In this document: positions 23,618 through 38,021 of the stretch, in pieces
Numbering within the stretch: the stretch's first letter is position 1
How the letters are laid out: each line of letters begins with the position of its first letter
Source: Psoroptes ovis
Taxonomy: Eukaryota; Arthropoda; Arachnida; Sarcoptiformes; Psoroptidae
Assembly: GCA_002943765.1 (NCBI GenBank)
Contig: PQWQ01000005.1
Coordinates: 3,101,001-3,165,000, forward strand
Direction of reading: 5' to 3'
DNA length: 64,000 nucleotides
Made by a program: the position numbers and the translations under genes
The notes under the pieces: generated by a model
Told to the model about the DNA's origin: nothing
Databases searched by the model: none
The model's input: the letters and a program-made list of their open reading frames with translations, nothing else

Positions 23618-26077
23618 TTAAATAAAATCACGAGATTTATAACGACGATAATAACGATTACAAATTTTAATGAATGCATTACGAAATTGTCGATTAGCCA
23701 AACCATATATAATTGGATTGAATGCTGATGATAGCAATGACATAACACTGAAACAATATTGTAATTCAAACCAAAATGTTTTTGATTGTTGATGTTGTTG
23801 ATGATGTTCTTGAATATAATTATTATGATCATCAATATTATTATTCAAATTTGAATATTTGAAAATATTTTCAATTATAATCGATACCGGATAAGGCAAT
23901 GTAAATGTTAGAAATGAAACAATGACAAAAAATGAACGTTTAGCTGTTTCGGCTTCAATTTTTCGTTTGCCTAATGAACGATTACGTGAATCCAGTACGC
24001 ATACATCACCATAAATTGATGGCAATTCGGATACATTTGATATGTCTGTACCGTTTCTATTTATATAAATAATGATGAATTTTCATAAGATCGAATCGAA
24101 TGAATGAGTGTAGATGAGGAAAACGGGAACAAATAAACAAAATAAATAAACAAAACAAACATAAAATTAAATTTGATGATTGAATAATGATTGAAATATT
24201 GAATAATGTGAAACATCCATTACCCAACACTGGAGCCAATATATTTCCGACATGTTGTATTAACATTTTTACAATGTTTTCGTACCAGACATACGATACG
24301 TGTATAGAAATAAGCAACGAACAAAAAACAAACAAAACCAAATGGAAACATAATCAATAATATGCCTAAATGTTTAGTGCTACGTGTTGATTGCAAACAA
24401 AATGTATAATCAACAGTATCGGGAACGAATTTAATTTCCAGCACCGATATGATGATCGATAATATCCAAATGTTGATCATTAAAAAATGTGTAATTTTTC
24501 GAACTTTTTCTTTATCGAATGGATTCGAAACCGTATGATAACGTTCATAGCCAACCGATGCGAATGATAGCAGTTGTCCTGATATTGAAAAATGATGTAA
24601 GAATAATTGTCTGTTTGAGAATAGAGTGGAAAAGATAAACAAAATAAGATATTAATGAAATTAATCGATTAATTTAGTGAAAATTGATCAAAATTATTCA
24701 ATTAAATCGAAGCATTCGATCAAAGTCAAAGTAAATAGGCAGATAATCAAAATTCCGGTCTATAACTTTGACGTTTGACATCTGACGCTCGTCATCCGTT
24801 TCCTGCGCCATTCATTTTTGATCCATTCATTCAAATTATTCTGTTAATTGGATGTTCAGCATACACAATGTGAATAAGCGTGTGTGCGAATGCATGGAAA
24901 CAAAGAGTTTTATGACATGAAAATGAAGCAAAATGATATGTCTATGAGTCTATCGTTTTATATCTAAGCATCTAAGCTTTAGGAGAATAATTCTATTCAA
25001 GACCGACATCATAACTGTTAAATACAATAAATTAATAAATATATAACGACATCCGAAATGAATGAATGAATGAATAGAATCGAATGATTGACGTCAATGC
25101 AAAATTGAATTGACGATTATGATTCGATCAATTTCAAAAAGGAATAAGACATTGATTCATTCCATTCATTTCATAGCATTCAGTCATGCATCATCAAAAA
25201 TGATGTTTGTCTTGCTTGTCACAATGAAAATAGATGATATTGTAATAAAACATCATAATAATCAATTGGATACATACAATTTACAAATAATATGATCAAA
25301 TTTAATTTTATCATAATTAAATTGTAATATTATCCACATCATTGGTGTATCCAACAATGATGATATTAAATCCAATAGGCAAAGATTAACAATTAACATA
25401 TTCACGGCTTTAATTCTTAATGATGGGGTTTTCAACACTACCCATATGATTAGAATATTACTTGGTGTTGCTAATATTGTTACAATAATTAACATGATTG
25501 TCGATAACATATAGGTTGTTGGTGTCATTAGATGTATTGATTGTTGTTGTTGTTGTTGATGCTGCAGTTGTAATTGTAATTGTTGTTGATTTTGATAATG
25601 ATAATAATCAAAATAATTTACATTATTATCATTATTTTTGAGGTGATGTTCATTATTATCATCGTTACTATCATTGATTTGATTTAATTGATCGAGATGA
25701 TCGTGATGATGATGAAGATGATAATGATGATGATGACGATTATGATGATATGAATAATTGTTCATCATCATGATCATTATTTCATTATCATGATTATCAA
25801 TCAAATTATCATTGATTGTTTGGCTATCATTGAATATCATTGTCGTTATATTTGTTGATAATTCATATTGTTTTAATATTGGTTGATGATGATAATGATA
25901 ATCTGTTGGTTGTTGTTGTTTATGCTGTAGTTGTCGATATTGTTGTTGTTGTTGTAGCTGCTGCTGCTGTGATTGTAATGGTGATAATAATAATAATAGA
26001 TTATTATTATTATGATAATGATTGGATAAATAATTTGTTGCATTCATCGATAACAGTGTCATCATCATCTTTTCCAT
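23618..26077 (-). CDS. Orphan class A (rhodopsin-like) GPCR
   Basis: Three exons join in phase on the minus strand: 26077-25278, 24610-24224 and 24056-23618 (about 541 aa). An extracellular N-terminus of about 190 residues, rich in Asn, His, Gln and Tyr, precedes seven hydrophobic segments. Class A landmarks: Asn in TM1 (LATPSNILIIWVV), Asp in TM2 (NLCLLDLISSLLD), Cys before TM3 (HIICKL, restored by the splice at the right distance), ERY in place of DRY (GYERYHTVSNPF), Trp in TM4 (NIWILSIII), Pro in TM5 (IMFPFGFVCFLFV) and NPIIY in TM7 (SSAFNPIIYGLANRQFRNAF). TM6 reads FLTFTLPYPVSII and lacks the usual CWxP Cys/Trp. I cannot name the ligand class. The first intron is about 670 bp and the second about 170 bp. 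Confidence 0.85.
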
Positions 26078-29000
26078 GATTGTTGATTATTTCTTGATGA
26101 TTGATTGAAATACGTATTCTGTTTCTTCAATCAAACATCATCAAACAGTGAAACGTGATGATCATCATCATATTCGAGAATGAAATTCGAACAAATCGAA
26201 GACATAGTTAAACATTGACTTAGTATTCGGCACAAATAACGATTTTAATGAAATTTTGATGATTATCATCGAAGAATTCTTTCACAAATCATCACATATC
26301 GATGTCTGAATCATCAATGACAAGCATATCGATGAATTTTCATCGAATAAATGTACAAACAAATAGCAGAAGATATTTCAAAAATAATTTTTGCTGATGA
26401 TGATGATGATCATCGATCATGATCGACATGCGTGTTTCGAAACATATTCGAATCGAAAAATTCAAATTAAACCGAATTAAATTGAATTTATATTCATTGA
26501 ATTAGACATATTTCTCAATGATATTTTTTTTTTTTTTTTTTTGAAATTCATTTGGAATGAATTCGAAATGAAATTCAATTTCATTTGAAATTTTTCGTAA
26601 TCCAAATTGTACCTTTTTTTTTATTTCAAATTCCAACTTTGTTATTTAATGATAACATTATTAGGCTTATTGATCATCCGCTGGATTTATTTTATATTTT
26701 CTTTTGAAAAGTAAATTAAAACAAAATTAAATTGAATTAAAATTGATACATATGTTCTCGCTGCATGTGAAAATATACCGTTTGTCTATTTCAAAATATA
26801 TATTAATACGAAAATTGAACAATTCTGTATTCGGAGGAAAAGTTCTGTCGTATTTTTAAATTGATTTCAATCATAAAATACGACAGAACTTTTCCTCCGA
26901 CCTAATATTTTGATTCTTTTTAATTAATTAATTTATTTTGATTTCAAATTTATTAATTTATTCATTAATTTGCCTTTATCCTGTACAAATATTTGATCAA
27001 AATTGACCTAAATATAAATTTGAATAAATTGAATAATTATTTATTATTATCATCATCATCAGAATTTATTTAATTTTTTATTTTTTGAAATTCTTCGCAA
27101 CAATCATCATCTGATGTATATTCATCATTCATTTAATATTTTCGAAATCTCATTGATTTCCTTGGTACATGTGTGAAATTTGTACATTCCTGATATCATA
27201 ATTCGTTTGATTCGATCGCTCATGACAGTGATGATGCATTGTTTTCGATCCTTCATTGGGCTTCTGATTGATTGTGTTCAGATCAGATTGTCAGATCTTT
27301 CATTTCGTTGATTGTTGAATCATTTTCGGGAACAAATGTTTTCACAATGATGTCCTCATTATCCTTTGATGATCACATCTAAGCATCAAAATCAATGGTG
27401 TTTTGTCTGTCGTCTTTTGCTAAGCGTTTTGTACTTTAAAATTCAATTTAACCGGTTTAAATTAAGAATTAAATCAGAGATGAATGAATGACGCAAATCA
27501 ACACATGAATTAACCCGATCATCAGTCTTGATCGATGTTTTCTTTATTCGCTAATTCAATCAAATGAAATTTGAGCCAAAATACTCTTAAATTTCCTAAA
27601 AAACAAACCATTCAATGAACATCAATCTTGATCAATTTATGATGAAGACAACTGAATCGAATCAAAATGATTTCAATCAAAATTTGATTGGTTTTTTATG
27701 AGGTAGAAAAAAATTGAATGAAATGAAATGTAAACACACATTGAATGTGTGTCGATATTTGAGTGTTGATAAATGTCAGTCTGTATAATATGCTGCTGGT
27801 AAATTGATAGTTGGTATTTGAGTAAAAGGATTAATAAAACGAATTTAAAAATAAATTGAGCTAAATTTAGCCTTTAATATTAGTCATAATGGGTGTGTGC
27901 ACGTGTATCTGTGCATATGTAAGCATCTGTTGGCTAAAAATGAACCAGGAATTGGCTGTGGCGGTGATGACGGTGATGGTGGCCGTCAATCACTGGTAAA
28001 TTTGATTGATTGATTGAGTTTTGATTGTCATTATTTCAACGTAGAGTAGAATAAGAACTTATAACCCTTTGCAAACATACATGAATTCAATTTTTTTTTT
28101 CAATATTAAATTTTAATTATTTTCAAGAGAGAAAAAAAATCAAATAATAATTATAATAAGTAATAATAATAATATTATAATCAATATAATTAAATAATAA
28201 TAATTATCAATTACAATTAATAGATTTTAATATTAATTTCAATTAAATTGTTTTTGTTTAATCATTTAATTTTTATCGATCAAATTATAATTCATTATTG
28301 GAAATAAATGTTTATTGAAGCAAAGAATATTTGTGTGTATTTGTTTGTTTGGCTGTGTGTGTGTGTGTATGTATTTTACTGAAGAATTATGTCTTTATGT
28401 TGTTGATGTTGATGTTGATGGTGATGGTGATGTCGGTACATTAATGATGATATCAATATAAATAATTAATGATGATAATATCGATGATGATTGTTTTCAG
28501 GTTTACTGGAAGACTTTTACGAAGAACAAGAATTATATTGGAAGACTTGTAAACCACATTATGTTTGATTCAAAAATTTTGAATTCGAATTAAAAACAAT
28601 TGATTTCTGATTTTCATTTGATTGATTGATTGATTGAAAATTTGAAAAATATTTCAATGGCTTCCGATGATATTTGATTGATCATTATTTGATAATTAAT
28701 TATCATTGAAATTTTCTAAATTATTTTTAATTGTTTGCATTTTTGATTTAAAAGAAATATTTGATTTATTTGATTGTGTGTATGTATGTTTGTCTAAAAT
28801 CGAAAAATATTTTGATTCAACTAAATTCAACAAATGTTAATTTTACTTATTGTTTCCCTATTAAGAGAAATGTAAATGGCAAATATTCTATTTCTTTTTT
28901 TTTTCATTCTTTAATAAGGTTTCAAAGGGTAAAAGAGAGAGAGAGAGAGGAAGGGAGAAACAAACTAAAAAATGATTTTGTCTAAGTTTAAATTATAATT

Positions 29001-29440
29001 AATTGAAATTTTAAATTGTTTTTTTTTTTTTTTTTTTTGTTTGAATACAAATAAACAAAATTGATTCGGGTAAGGCAAATAGACATAAGTATATTTGATG
29101 AACAAATGATTGATTTACAAGTTGTGACTATAATTCATCATTCGCTCGTAAATTTGTAATTATTCAGCCGGCGATCTTAAGACGTAGAAACGAAACGATC
29201 AATGTATTGGAGAGTTTCTATTTGTGAATATTTTGTTTGTACCCTAAGTCATTGGTCAATTAATGGATGGTGTAAATGTGGATTGATGATGAGCTATTTA
29301 CAAGAAAAAAAAAACTGAGAGAAAATGAAAATATTTCTTGAAACATGTTTGAGTCTAATTGTTTCTGAAAATGTTTTTAGTCGAATTCACTAATCATTTA
29401 TTTGATTAATCAACTTATTTATTTGTTTACCTGATAAAAT

Positions 29441-29477
<37 letters not shown>

Positions 29478-30525
29478 GATTGATTTATAAATTTTGTTTA
29501 AATTATAAATTAAAACAAAAAAAAACAATTAAAGCAACAATTAGCAACAATAGAAGAAAATAAACAGAAGGCAACAATCGAGTGCAAATAATAATAATTA
29601 CAATTAATTCTATTTATATCAAAATGTTTAAATAATAATTAATTAATTAACATTAATATTTTGGGTTTTTTTTTAAATGCTTATTTAATACAAATCATTT
29701 GAATGATGATTATGGTGATGATTATGGTAATAATAATTATAATAATAATAATATGATTTGAAAATGATTAAATATAAATGAGAAAACAAGAACAAAAATT
29801 CTTTGTAAATTTTTATATTTTCATATTTATATTTATATGCAATGAAGAGGATATACATAATTTTATATTGATTATGTAATAATCTTGAATCGATGTCCAT
29901 TGTAATATATATTCGATTCTATTCTATTATCATTACAAGAATTCCAAACTAAATTATCGTCATTATTCAACGATGATAATAATTGATTATCAAACAAAAA
30001 AATTTCATGTCATTGGGCGTGTTTTTTTATAAACATTAATCAACAATAATTATCAATGGTCATAATTCAATGGTCCATTGGTCTATTTTGGATCTAATAA
30101 TTTTGGTTTGTCGATTTTTTTTTTTTTTTTTTGGTTTTTTTTCGTTTTGGTTATTCAAGGGAATCGAATCATTCATATCACTATTTATATTATAATTATA
30201 ATGATGATAACAACACATATATTTAATAAAATGAATTGAATAATTATGAATAAATTGTGTATTGTGATGATGATTTTCGATTTGAAAAAAAAACACCAAA
30301 CAAACACTCATACACACACATGCACACGAACACAAACAAAAATAATTCAAAGACAAAGATGATTAAATGAATTTATCAATGAATGAACGAATGAATGAAT
30401 GAATGTAATAATTTTGCCGAATGATGATGATGATGATGTTAAAATGATTCGATGATATTGATGATAATGATTATTGGTCATTATTGATTCGATATCAATT
30501 AATTGTTATTTTCAATAAAATAATT
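26078..30525. other. Non-coding intergenic region
   Basis: This 4.4-kb stretch lies upstream of the GPCR and downstream of the transporter. It contains a hairpin element (26831-26900), long T/A runs (26525-26542, 29020-29037, 30117-30132), an ATT/AAT microsatellite (29441-29474), a GT run near 28354 and AGAGAGAGAG at 28937. Short open frames (28761-28985, 29685-29900, 30060-30356) are low-complexity and unsupported. The last part may hold the 3' UTR of the transporter. Confidence 0.6.
26831..26900. mobile_element. 70-bp hairpin element (MITE-like)
   Basis: Perfect 26-bp inverted arms (26831-26856 and 26875-26900), beginning tcggaggaaaagttctgtcg, surround an 18-bp loop. TAT/ATA sequence lies close outside, in keeping with TA-targeting Tc1/mariner insertion. 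The arm sequence differs from the cluster at 38-44 kb, so it is a separate family. The mobile origin is inferred from architecture. Confidence 0.65.
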
Positions 30526-33500
30526 TTAAACTTGTGTAACAGATGTATCCATAACATCTTCTTGTGATCTTCGTCGTAATTCTTCTTCAATTTCTGGTAT
30601 TTCGGGCCGAAACATTGCTTTGATACGCTGTTTGTTTTAAATGAATTTTTTAAAATTTTATAACATGAAATGAAGATGAAAATATTAATGATAATTGAAT
30701 AATAATGATTGAAAACATTTGTATTGAAAATTACCTCAGAAAATGTACCAGGCGTTATCAAATAAAGATAAACAGCATAACCTGGTATACAAATCATTGA
30801 TGATAATGCAAGAAACCAACCGATTGCTTGTCCCCACCATGGATATTCATAATTCATATATTTTAAAGGCTTATATTGATATAGACTGAAACAGAATACA
30901 AGCTTTGAAACGATAATGGAAAGAAGAATAATTAAAATTAAATTAAAAATTACATTACAAAAGCCAACATTCGAAAAATACTTACAAAACAAACGGATGG
31001 TGTAAATATGAACCAACATAATTTCCACCAGATTGGTAATTGTGTTTTAAGCATATGATTTAATTTTCCATAATAACGATTTACACCTGAGTTCATTGAA
31101 AATTTAATTCATTTAATTCAATAATGAAATATGTTCAAAACATACCATATGACCATGAAATGGCAACAACTTCGAAAAATATTAAAAATAATAACGCAAA
31201 ACCAGATGCAGCATAATAATCAAACAATTGAAACCAATACATTCCACCTTTAACAACAAATATAATACCAATAAAATATGATAATAAACAAACAAATAAT
31301 ATGAACAATTCTTTATGTGGACGCAATATATGTGCCCATTCATCGATGATTGCGGTGAAGAATCCTTCCATCGTACAAAACTGATTGGCAAAAAGTAATT
31401 AAAATGAAGAAAATTGAAAAAACAATTTTATTCAAAAAAAATTACCTGACTATCCAGACCCAACATGACGATCATCATAAAGAATAGCATTGACCATAAT
31501 GGTGAAAATGGTAATTTAAGTGTGGCCGATGGATATGCTAAAAATACAAGACCCGAACCTTTGTGATTTTGTGATAAAATAATGATAATTAATTAATTAA
31601 ATATGCATAAAATAATAATTAACAATGAACAAAACAAAGCAAAACATTAAATATTTACCAGATGTGGCCACATCTTCAACTGGTTTATTTTGTGCTTTAG
31701 CCATAAAACCAATAATACTGAACACAACAAAACCGGCAAACATTGATGTACCGCTATTAACGCATGATATGATTAATGCATCACGATGTACATTATTATG
31801 ATAACGATTATAGCTTCCTAATGCAATCCAAGCGCCTAAACCTAAGCCATATGAAAAGAATATTTGTGTTGCAGCATCATTCCAAACACCGGCATCAGTT
31901 AATTTTGATAGATTTGGTGTTAAATAATATCGGATGCCTTCCCATGCACCATCAAGCGTTATACCACGTAATAATAATATGAATAAACAAACATATGGAA
32001 ATATTGATGTAAAATATACAAGCTATTTAAATGTGTTCAACGAGAAAATGGTAATTATAACATGAATTAAACTTTTGATAATTAAAATTCACAAAAAATT
32101 CAAAAATTAATTTTGGCTAAAACTTTTGAAATTCTGGAAAAGTTTTCCAGAATTTCAAATGAGTTTCATAGGGTTTAATTTGAATTTTTCAAAATTCTAA
32201 AATTCTGAGTTTTAAAAAATTCAAATTTCTAAAATTTTAAACAACCATCGCAATACACATACTTTACCGGTCCATTTTACACCTTTGAAAATGGCAAAAT
32301 AACATGCTGCCCATGTAATGAACAATGTTAATGCTAATGGCCAACGTATGCCACCGAAATCATCCATACCGGTTGTTATTTGCAGTACATTGTTTCTATG
32401 GTATTGTTGATGAGATTAATGAAATGGTAAATTAAGATATCGATGGTTAGATGTATTAAAATGTAAAAAATGAACAAGTACATACTCCCAATATTCTTTG
32501 ACTGGACTAGTGAATAATGATGTATTCATTTTACAAGTAAAATCATTCATTCCACGTTCCAGATAACAACGTCGTTCTTCATCGGCTAAATCATATTCTG
32601 AACGGCAACGTTCACTATTCCACCAATTATTACAACCTTTCCATGGTACATCGACATCGATTGCTTGTGAAAAATAATATAATGCCCATGCTAGTACGAC
32701 GATGTAGTAAACATTTAGCCAAAATGCCATTACAGCTGCTGCATAGCCAACACCTGAAGGTATCGATGGATATGGAAAATGGTAATACAATAAATCAAAC
32801 AAAATTAAACAAAGACATACCTTTGAACACTGGACATATTCGCCAAACACCCAAGCCACCGATACCGAGCCATTGACCAAGTGATGCTTCGAGGAAGAAT
32901 GCCGGTACACCGGCCAATATTAGACAACATATGTATGGTACTAGAAATGCTCCTACAGAATCGAGGGAAAAATCAGAGAAAAAAATACAAAAATTAACCC
33001 TTTGTACTTGACCCTTTGAAATTAGTGTCACATTTCATGAGCTTGTAAGCCATTGTTTGCTTATCGAATATAAAGGGTTCATGAATAATGAATATGTGGT
33101 GAAATACTTCGATTTCGAATTTTTCCAAATTTTCTCAAAGAATTCTTGGGCCCAAACCTATCAATAACGAATAGTTAATGCATCAAAGGAGCCTTTCAAG
33201 TTCAACAAAAGCTTCCATTGAATATAAGAAAAGAAGAATCAAATTACATGTATTACCGGTAATTATATGTGTAATTTTAAATCAATTATCTTCGAGGTTA
33301 TTGTTATTCATTTGCTATTATTTGTTCAATTATCATTCATTCATTTATTATTTTCAATGAATTTTCCGTTTGAACATTTGAAAATGACTTTAATATGGAA
33401 TTGAGTGGAAATGAAATTGAAAATTATACCCGAATTCGGGCCCGAAAATTTTTTTCGGGTACAATCAATCGAATGTACAATACACATATAATCAATTATG

Positions 33501-34861
33501 ATTATAAATTCACGACGTGAATTTCGTTTTGAAACCTCTTCTTCTTCTTCTTCTTTTAATAATAAATTATCTTTGGAAGAAATTCGGGACCCGGACCCTG
33601 ACTCGAAAAGAGAAAAAACGAAGAAAATGGTGCCTTATTTCAAATCGATCCATGGCCATTATTCAAGATTGTTCTATATATATATATATGGTGATATATG
33701 TTACCGTCGGGGCCATCGAATACAATACACATTATGTCCATTATCATTCCTGAAAAAAAAATTTTTTTGGTGCATCATTTGTATTGATTCGATTTATTCA
33801 TATTTCTACGATTTGTTATTATTATTATTATTATTATGTTTATTCAGCTGTTTTTTTGATGATAAGAAAATGAGGGTCTTTCGCGAATAATAATTTGATA
33901 TTCTATGATTTCTGTGAATTCAGGAGATCGCAGAGAATTCACAGGAATTATTAAGAATTCCTTGAATTTTTATTTAACATGAAACATGATCAACGATAAG
34001 ATTTGATCAACGATGGCCATGTTTTGGATGTTTTCCTGTAGTATTTTGCATAGGTATGCTTTTTTTTATCGTGGATGTGATTACGTGTTCGGGTAAATAT
34101 GCAAATACAATGGACGACATTGGCATCCGTGCTATTATCATTGGCCATAGCATCAATGATATGGATTCCATTATTTTGCTTTAAGACATGATTTAAATGA
34201 AATGAGTGGGTGTTTAAATAGAACCTGATCAGGTTCATAAAAATGGGCCATGGAATCATTGATAATGGCGAAAATTCTTTCAGGATTTTCATTTGATTCG
34301 AAGAAATGGAAATTAATTCTAAGAAAAAATATTCGATAATAGGTTTCGGAATTGCTCGAGGGTAATCATAATCGAAAATATTATAATTATAATGTCAATA
34401 ATGATGATAATAATTGATTGGTATTATTTTCAGTGAAGATTTAGTTTGATTCAATCAATTTATTAGTTCAATTAAATGGAATCAATTATTGGATCAATTC
34501 GAAATGAAAATAATTGATAATTGATATCAAAGACATACATACCTCCACCATTTTTATAGCATAAATATGGAAAACGCCATACATTTCCTAGCCCGATAGC
34601 ATAACCAATACAAGACATTAAAAAATCCAATTGACCAGACCATTGTCCACGTTCAGGTATATTTTTTGTATTTGTTAATTTAACTTCGGTAGCAACACCA
34701 GTAGCTACAGATGTATTCATACGATTTGTAGTTGATGTTGTTGTTGCATTATTTGATTGATGAATATTACCACCGACACCACTAATAACAATACCTCCAC
34801 CGCCACCGCTACCACCACCGCCACCATCAAAACTATTCATTTCTACTTTATTACCGGCCAT
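30526..34861 (-). CDS. SLC6 GABA-type neurotransmitter transporter (GAT)
   Basis: Ten exons in phase on the minus strand: 34861-34543, 32952-32821, 32753-32486, 32395-32263, 32022-31659, 31558-31446, 31380-31146, 31086-30986, 30902-30735 and 30627-30526 (644 aa). It is a Na+/Cl--coupled symporter of the LeuT fold in the plasma membrane. TM1 reads SCIGYAIGLGNVWRFPYLC, identical to GAT-1 around the substrate and Na+ sites. Then come FFLEASLGQWLGIGGLGVW, NVYYIVVLAWALYY, DAATQIFFSYGLGLGAWIAL (TM6), NSGTSMFAGFVVFSIIGFMA (TM7, Cl--site Ser), MLGLDSQFCTMEGF (TM8) and WWGQAIGWFLALSSMICIPG (TM12). The large extracellular loop has a paired-Cys region and an NTS glycosylation site. The cytoplasmic N-terminus has Gly and Thr/Asn runs. 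The C-terminus ends TSVTQV, a class I PDZ-ligand form. GABA specificity is inferred from GAT-1 similarity. Confidence 0.93.
32125..32159. repeat. Perfect palindrome in a transporter intron
   Basis: Arms of 17 bp (tttgaaattctggaaaa and its complement) surround a single central base, inside the intron between the fourth and fifth exons of the transporter. There are no terminal motifs shared with the other hairpins. It would form a stable stem in the pre-mRNA. Confidence 0.7.
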
Positions 34862-37800
34862 TATGATCAATTATTTTGAATTATCTTATTCGCTTTTCGA
34901 TAATGATGGTGACTATTATTAAATTTCAATAAAAAAAACTATTCTATCAATAACAATTAAGATCAAATTTTGCTGACCTTAAATTGAGGTTAAATTACAA
35001 GACGCGATATTCAGATGTTCACAAATGATTGATGTGTGATTTGAAAAATTGATTCAGATTCAAACAGATACAATTGGATACAATGATAGATTATGAATTG
35101 AATTTGAAACACGAATCAGTTTTAATGTAACATGAATATTCAAAAATGTTCACTCATTCATTTATTCACAGGACAAATTTGCACCAAGAATATTGAATGA
35201 CTTCATAACACATTCAGTCAATTCAACAACAAGAACAACAACAACAACATATTTATTATGACGGAAATTATTGCCATAAAATATTTCAAAAACCAAAATA
35301 TTTCAAATGAACATTAATATATGGTTGCAAAATTCGGTAGCAATTCGTGTGTGTGTGTGTGTTCGCAGGCGAAAACAATTTTGCAATTTGCAACCATTCA
35401 AACACACCATTAGATTGCACACATTATCAAATCAAATTTTAATCATTATTAAGATGTCAAAGTATGTTGTCACGCAAACTAGGTAAATTTTTATTCCATC
35501 ATCATCATCATCATCACCAACCGATGATCATCGTTGGAATGATCAAACAAAATGTAATGAGAGTGTATGAACGTTGAACAAAGATGCTCGGTGTTTTATG
35601 CTATTCAATGCATTGATTGATTGAATTAATTTAAATATTTAATTGAAATTCATTTATGAATGAATTGATTTAAGAGTGGTGAACATTAAACCAGCTGTGA
35701 CAGCAAATTTTTTTTGTGATTGACAATTTGATTAGTGATTTTTCTCTCAGTTTAATTTTGTTGCAATAAAAATTATTTCATGGTGAATGGTAAAGGGAAA
35801 AAAAATCGATGAATTTGCAAACATTTTCAAACGAATTCCGAAGATTTTGAAGTCTGAAATGAAAGTTTACTGTGAAAGTATTCAACACTGAATACACCAC
35901 CGAAATTTTTGCTGATAATTTTTTAAAAATCAATTTGCATTAATTCTTGCAATAATTAAATTCAAATGTTGATTTGATGCAATTATTTGAATGTGAATGA
36001 ATTATTATTTTTTTGAAATGATTATTATTTTAATTGAAATCACGATTATTCTGGAAGACTTGATTGAAAATATTATTGATGATTTGTTGTGAACTGATGA
36101 TGATAACAAAGATATGTAACGATTGATATGTAACGATTAATTAATTAATGAATGAAAAGATAAACAAATGAATTGATTAATTAAATCACAAATTGATGCA
36201 ATTGATGTAATTGATTGATTGGTGATGGAATAATATGGAAGACTTGGTTGCTTTGGTGAAGTGAATAAATTCACAAAATATTTGTAAAATTTTTACATTT
36301 TTGAAGTCATTTTGATTCTATTCAATTTTGAATTTAATTGGACATAATTAAAGTCCTTGATGAATGTTGGAAAATTGATCAAATTACATTCAATTCAGTG
36401 AAATTAGGCTCATTTGCAGGTGAAGCATCATTGTACCTGCAATCACAAAGAGTTCACAAAGCTTTAATTATTGAATTGTAATCATGATTAAATATTCAAA
36501 AAAAAATTGATTAATAAGCAAAAATTTATGATAATTAATTGTAATCAATTAATTTGGACAACAAATTGAAGAACACGTGAAAAATTTCGTGAAGATCATA
36601 ATGTACATTATTATTTGATTTGATTTTTTCGTGGTTCTTTGAAATTAATCAAAATTTAATTTAATTTTTCCAACAAAAATTGATAACAAATGATAATGAT
36701 AATAACAATATCATAATGTTATCATTATGACCAATCGACTTATTTCACTAAAATATTAATAAAAAAAATATCATCAATGATAATGATAATCATAATCGAA
36801 TGATATGTTCACCAATAGTCGTCTAGGTTCTATTGAATATTTCACCCGAATTTTTTTTTAGAATAATTCTTCTCTCTGTGTATGTATTCCAATGATTTAG
36901 AACTGGACCCGAGTCGATATTTTTGTTTGGCCGCTTTTCGGCTACCGAATTTGGGGTTATATATGCGATTTATGTCTTGTAGGGTTTACGTTCTTTGTCC
37001 ACTTCTTCGTGTTTTTTAACTATTGTTGATGTATTCAAGAACATGAAAACATCGAGCATCATCGAACGATGATGCTCTCATTTGACTTGGGCCATCCACA
37101 AATATATTCAAACATGAAATGATGCGGATTGAAATCTTTGTCGTTGAAGACCGAACATTCAATTCTATATCGTTTGATCATTCAAACACAGTGGCTAATG
37201 TAAACAAGTGAAGTATATTGCAAGGATATCACGCATCTTACATCTTAAATATATAGAATTTCGAAATATTCTGAGCTGAATTATCATTACGAGCGAAGCA
37301 TTTTCATGAATACACCAGCGGCTCTTGGCGTTTTATTGGTGCCGTAGCATTCATTGTTAAAATTGGCGACAATCGAGCAGCGGTCAATGTTCGCCGATGG
37401 CGCCCACCGAATGGTCGAAGCAAAATAATCCCTTTGCATCGTTCACCATCGTTGGAATCGCAAAAATTATCGTCAAAACACCGAAGGTCGGTTTATACAT
37501 TGAGAAGAATGAGAATAATGATGATAATAAATAAATATATCGCATGAGTGGATGAAGATAGATAGATAGATAGATAAACATCATTCAAACATGGCCAGCG
37601 TTGAACACAACGCTGATGTTTCTCTGTGTGTGTTCGTATGTGTGTATTCATGTATGTGTTCGGTAAATATATGCCGAATGAAGAATAACCAATGATTATA
37701 TATGCATGTATGTGTGTGTATGCGCACCCGTAAGCGTCTTCATTGTGTGGTTCTATCGAACGATTCTCTCGATAATTCTGCCATGAATTCAAGCCAACCG

Positions 37801-37987
37801 ACCAAACGAACAAATTTTTTCACCGAATTCTTGCCGATGTACCATGGTTTCGAATGGGAGCAAAATTTGATTTCTCTTCTTTCCCCTTCCCTCCCACCAC
37901 CACCACCACCACCATCATCGCACAGTCGTTATTCGATTGGAAAAATTTCATTTTTTCCCGAGAAAAAAAATGAAACTCAAAAACAAT

Positions 37988-38021
37988 GGCGCCTGATGGG
38001 CGCCTGTCGAGTGCAAAGCGC
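37988..38021 (-). repeat. GC-rich dispersed motif, copy 2
   Basis: Read on the minus strand this is ctttgcactc-gaca-GGCGCC-catc-aGGCGCC, which matches copy 1 at 6977-7011 at all but a few positions. The 15-bp core GGCGCCTGTCGAGTG recurs inverted at 62823-62837. The motif is about the only strongly GC-rich word in its neighbourhood. Confidence 0.6.

Noticed and set aside
28508..28548. Repeated tggaagactt words (also 36054, 36234) resembling the miR-7 seed
   Set aside because: The match to mature miR-7 stops after the seed, and I see no complementary arm that would make a precursor hairpin.
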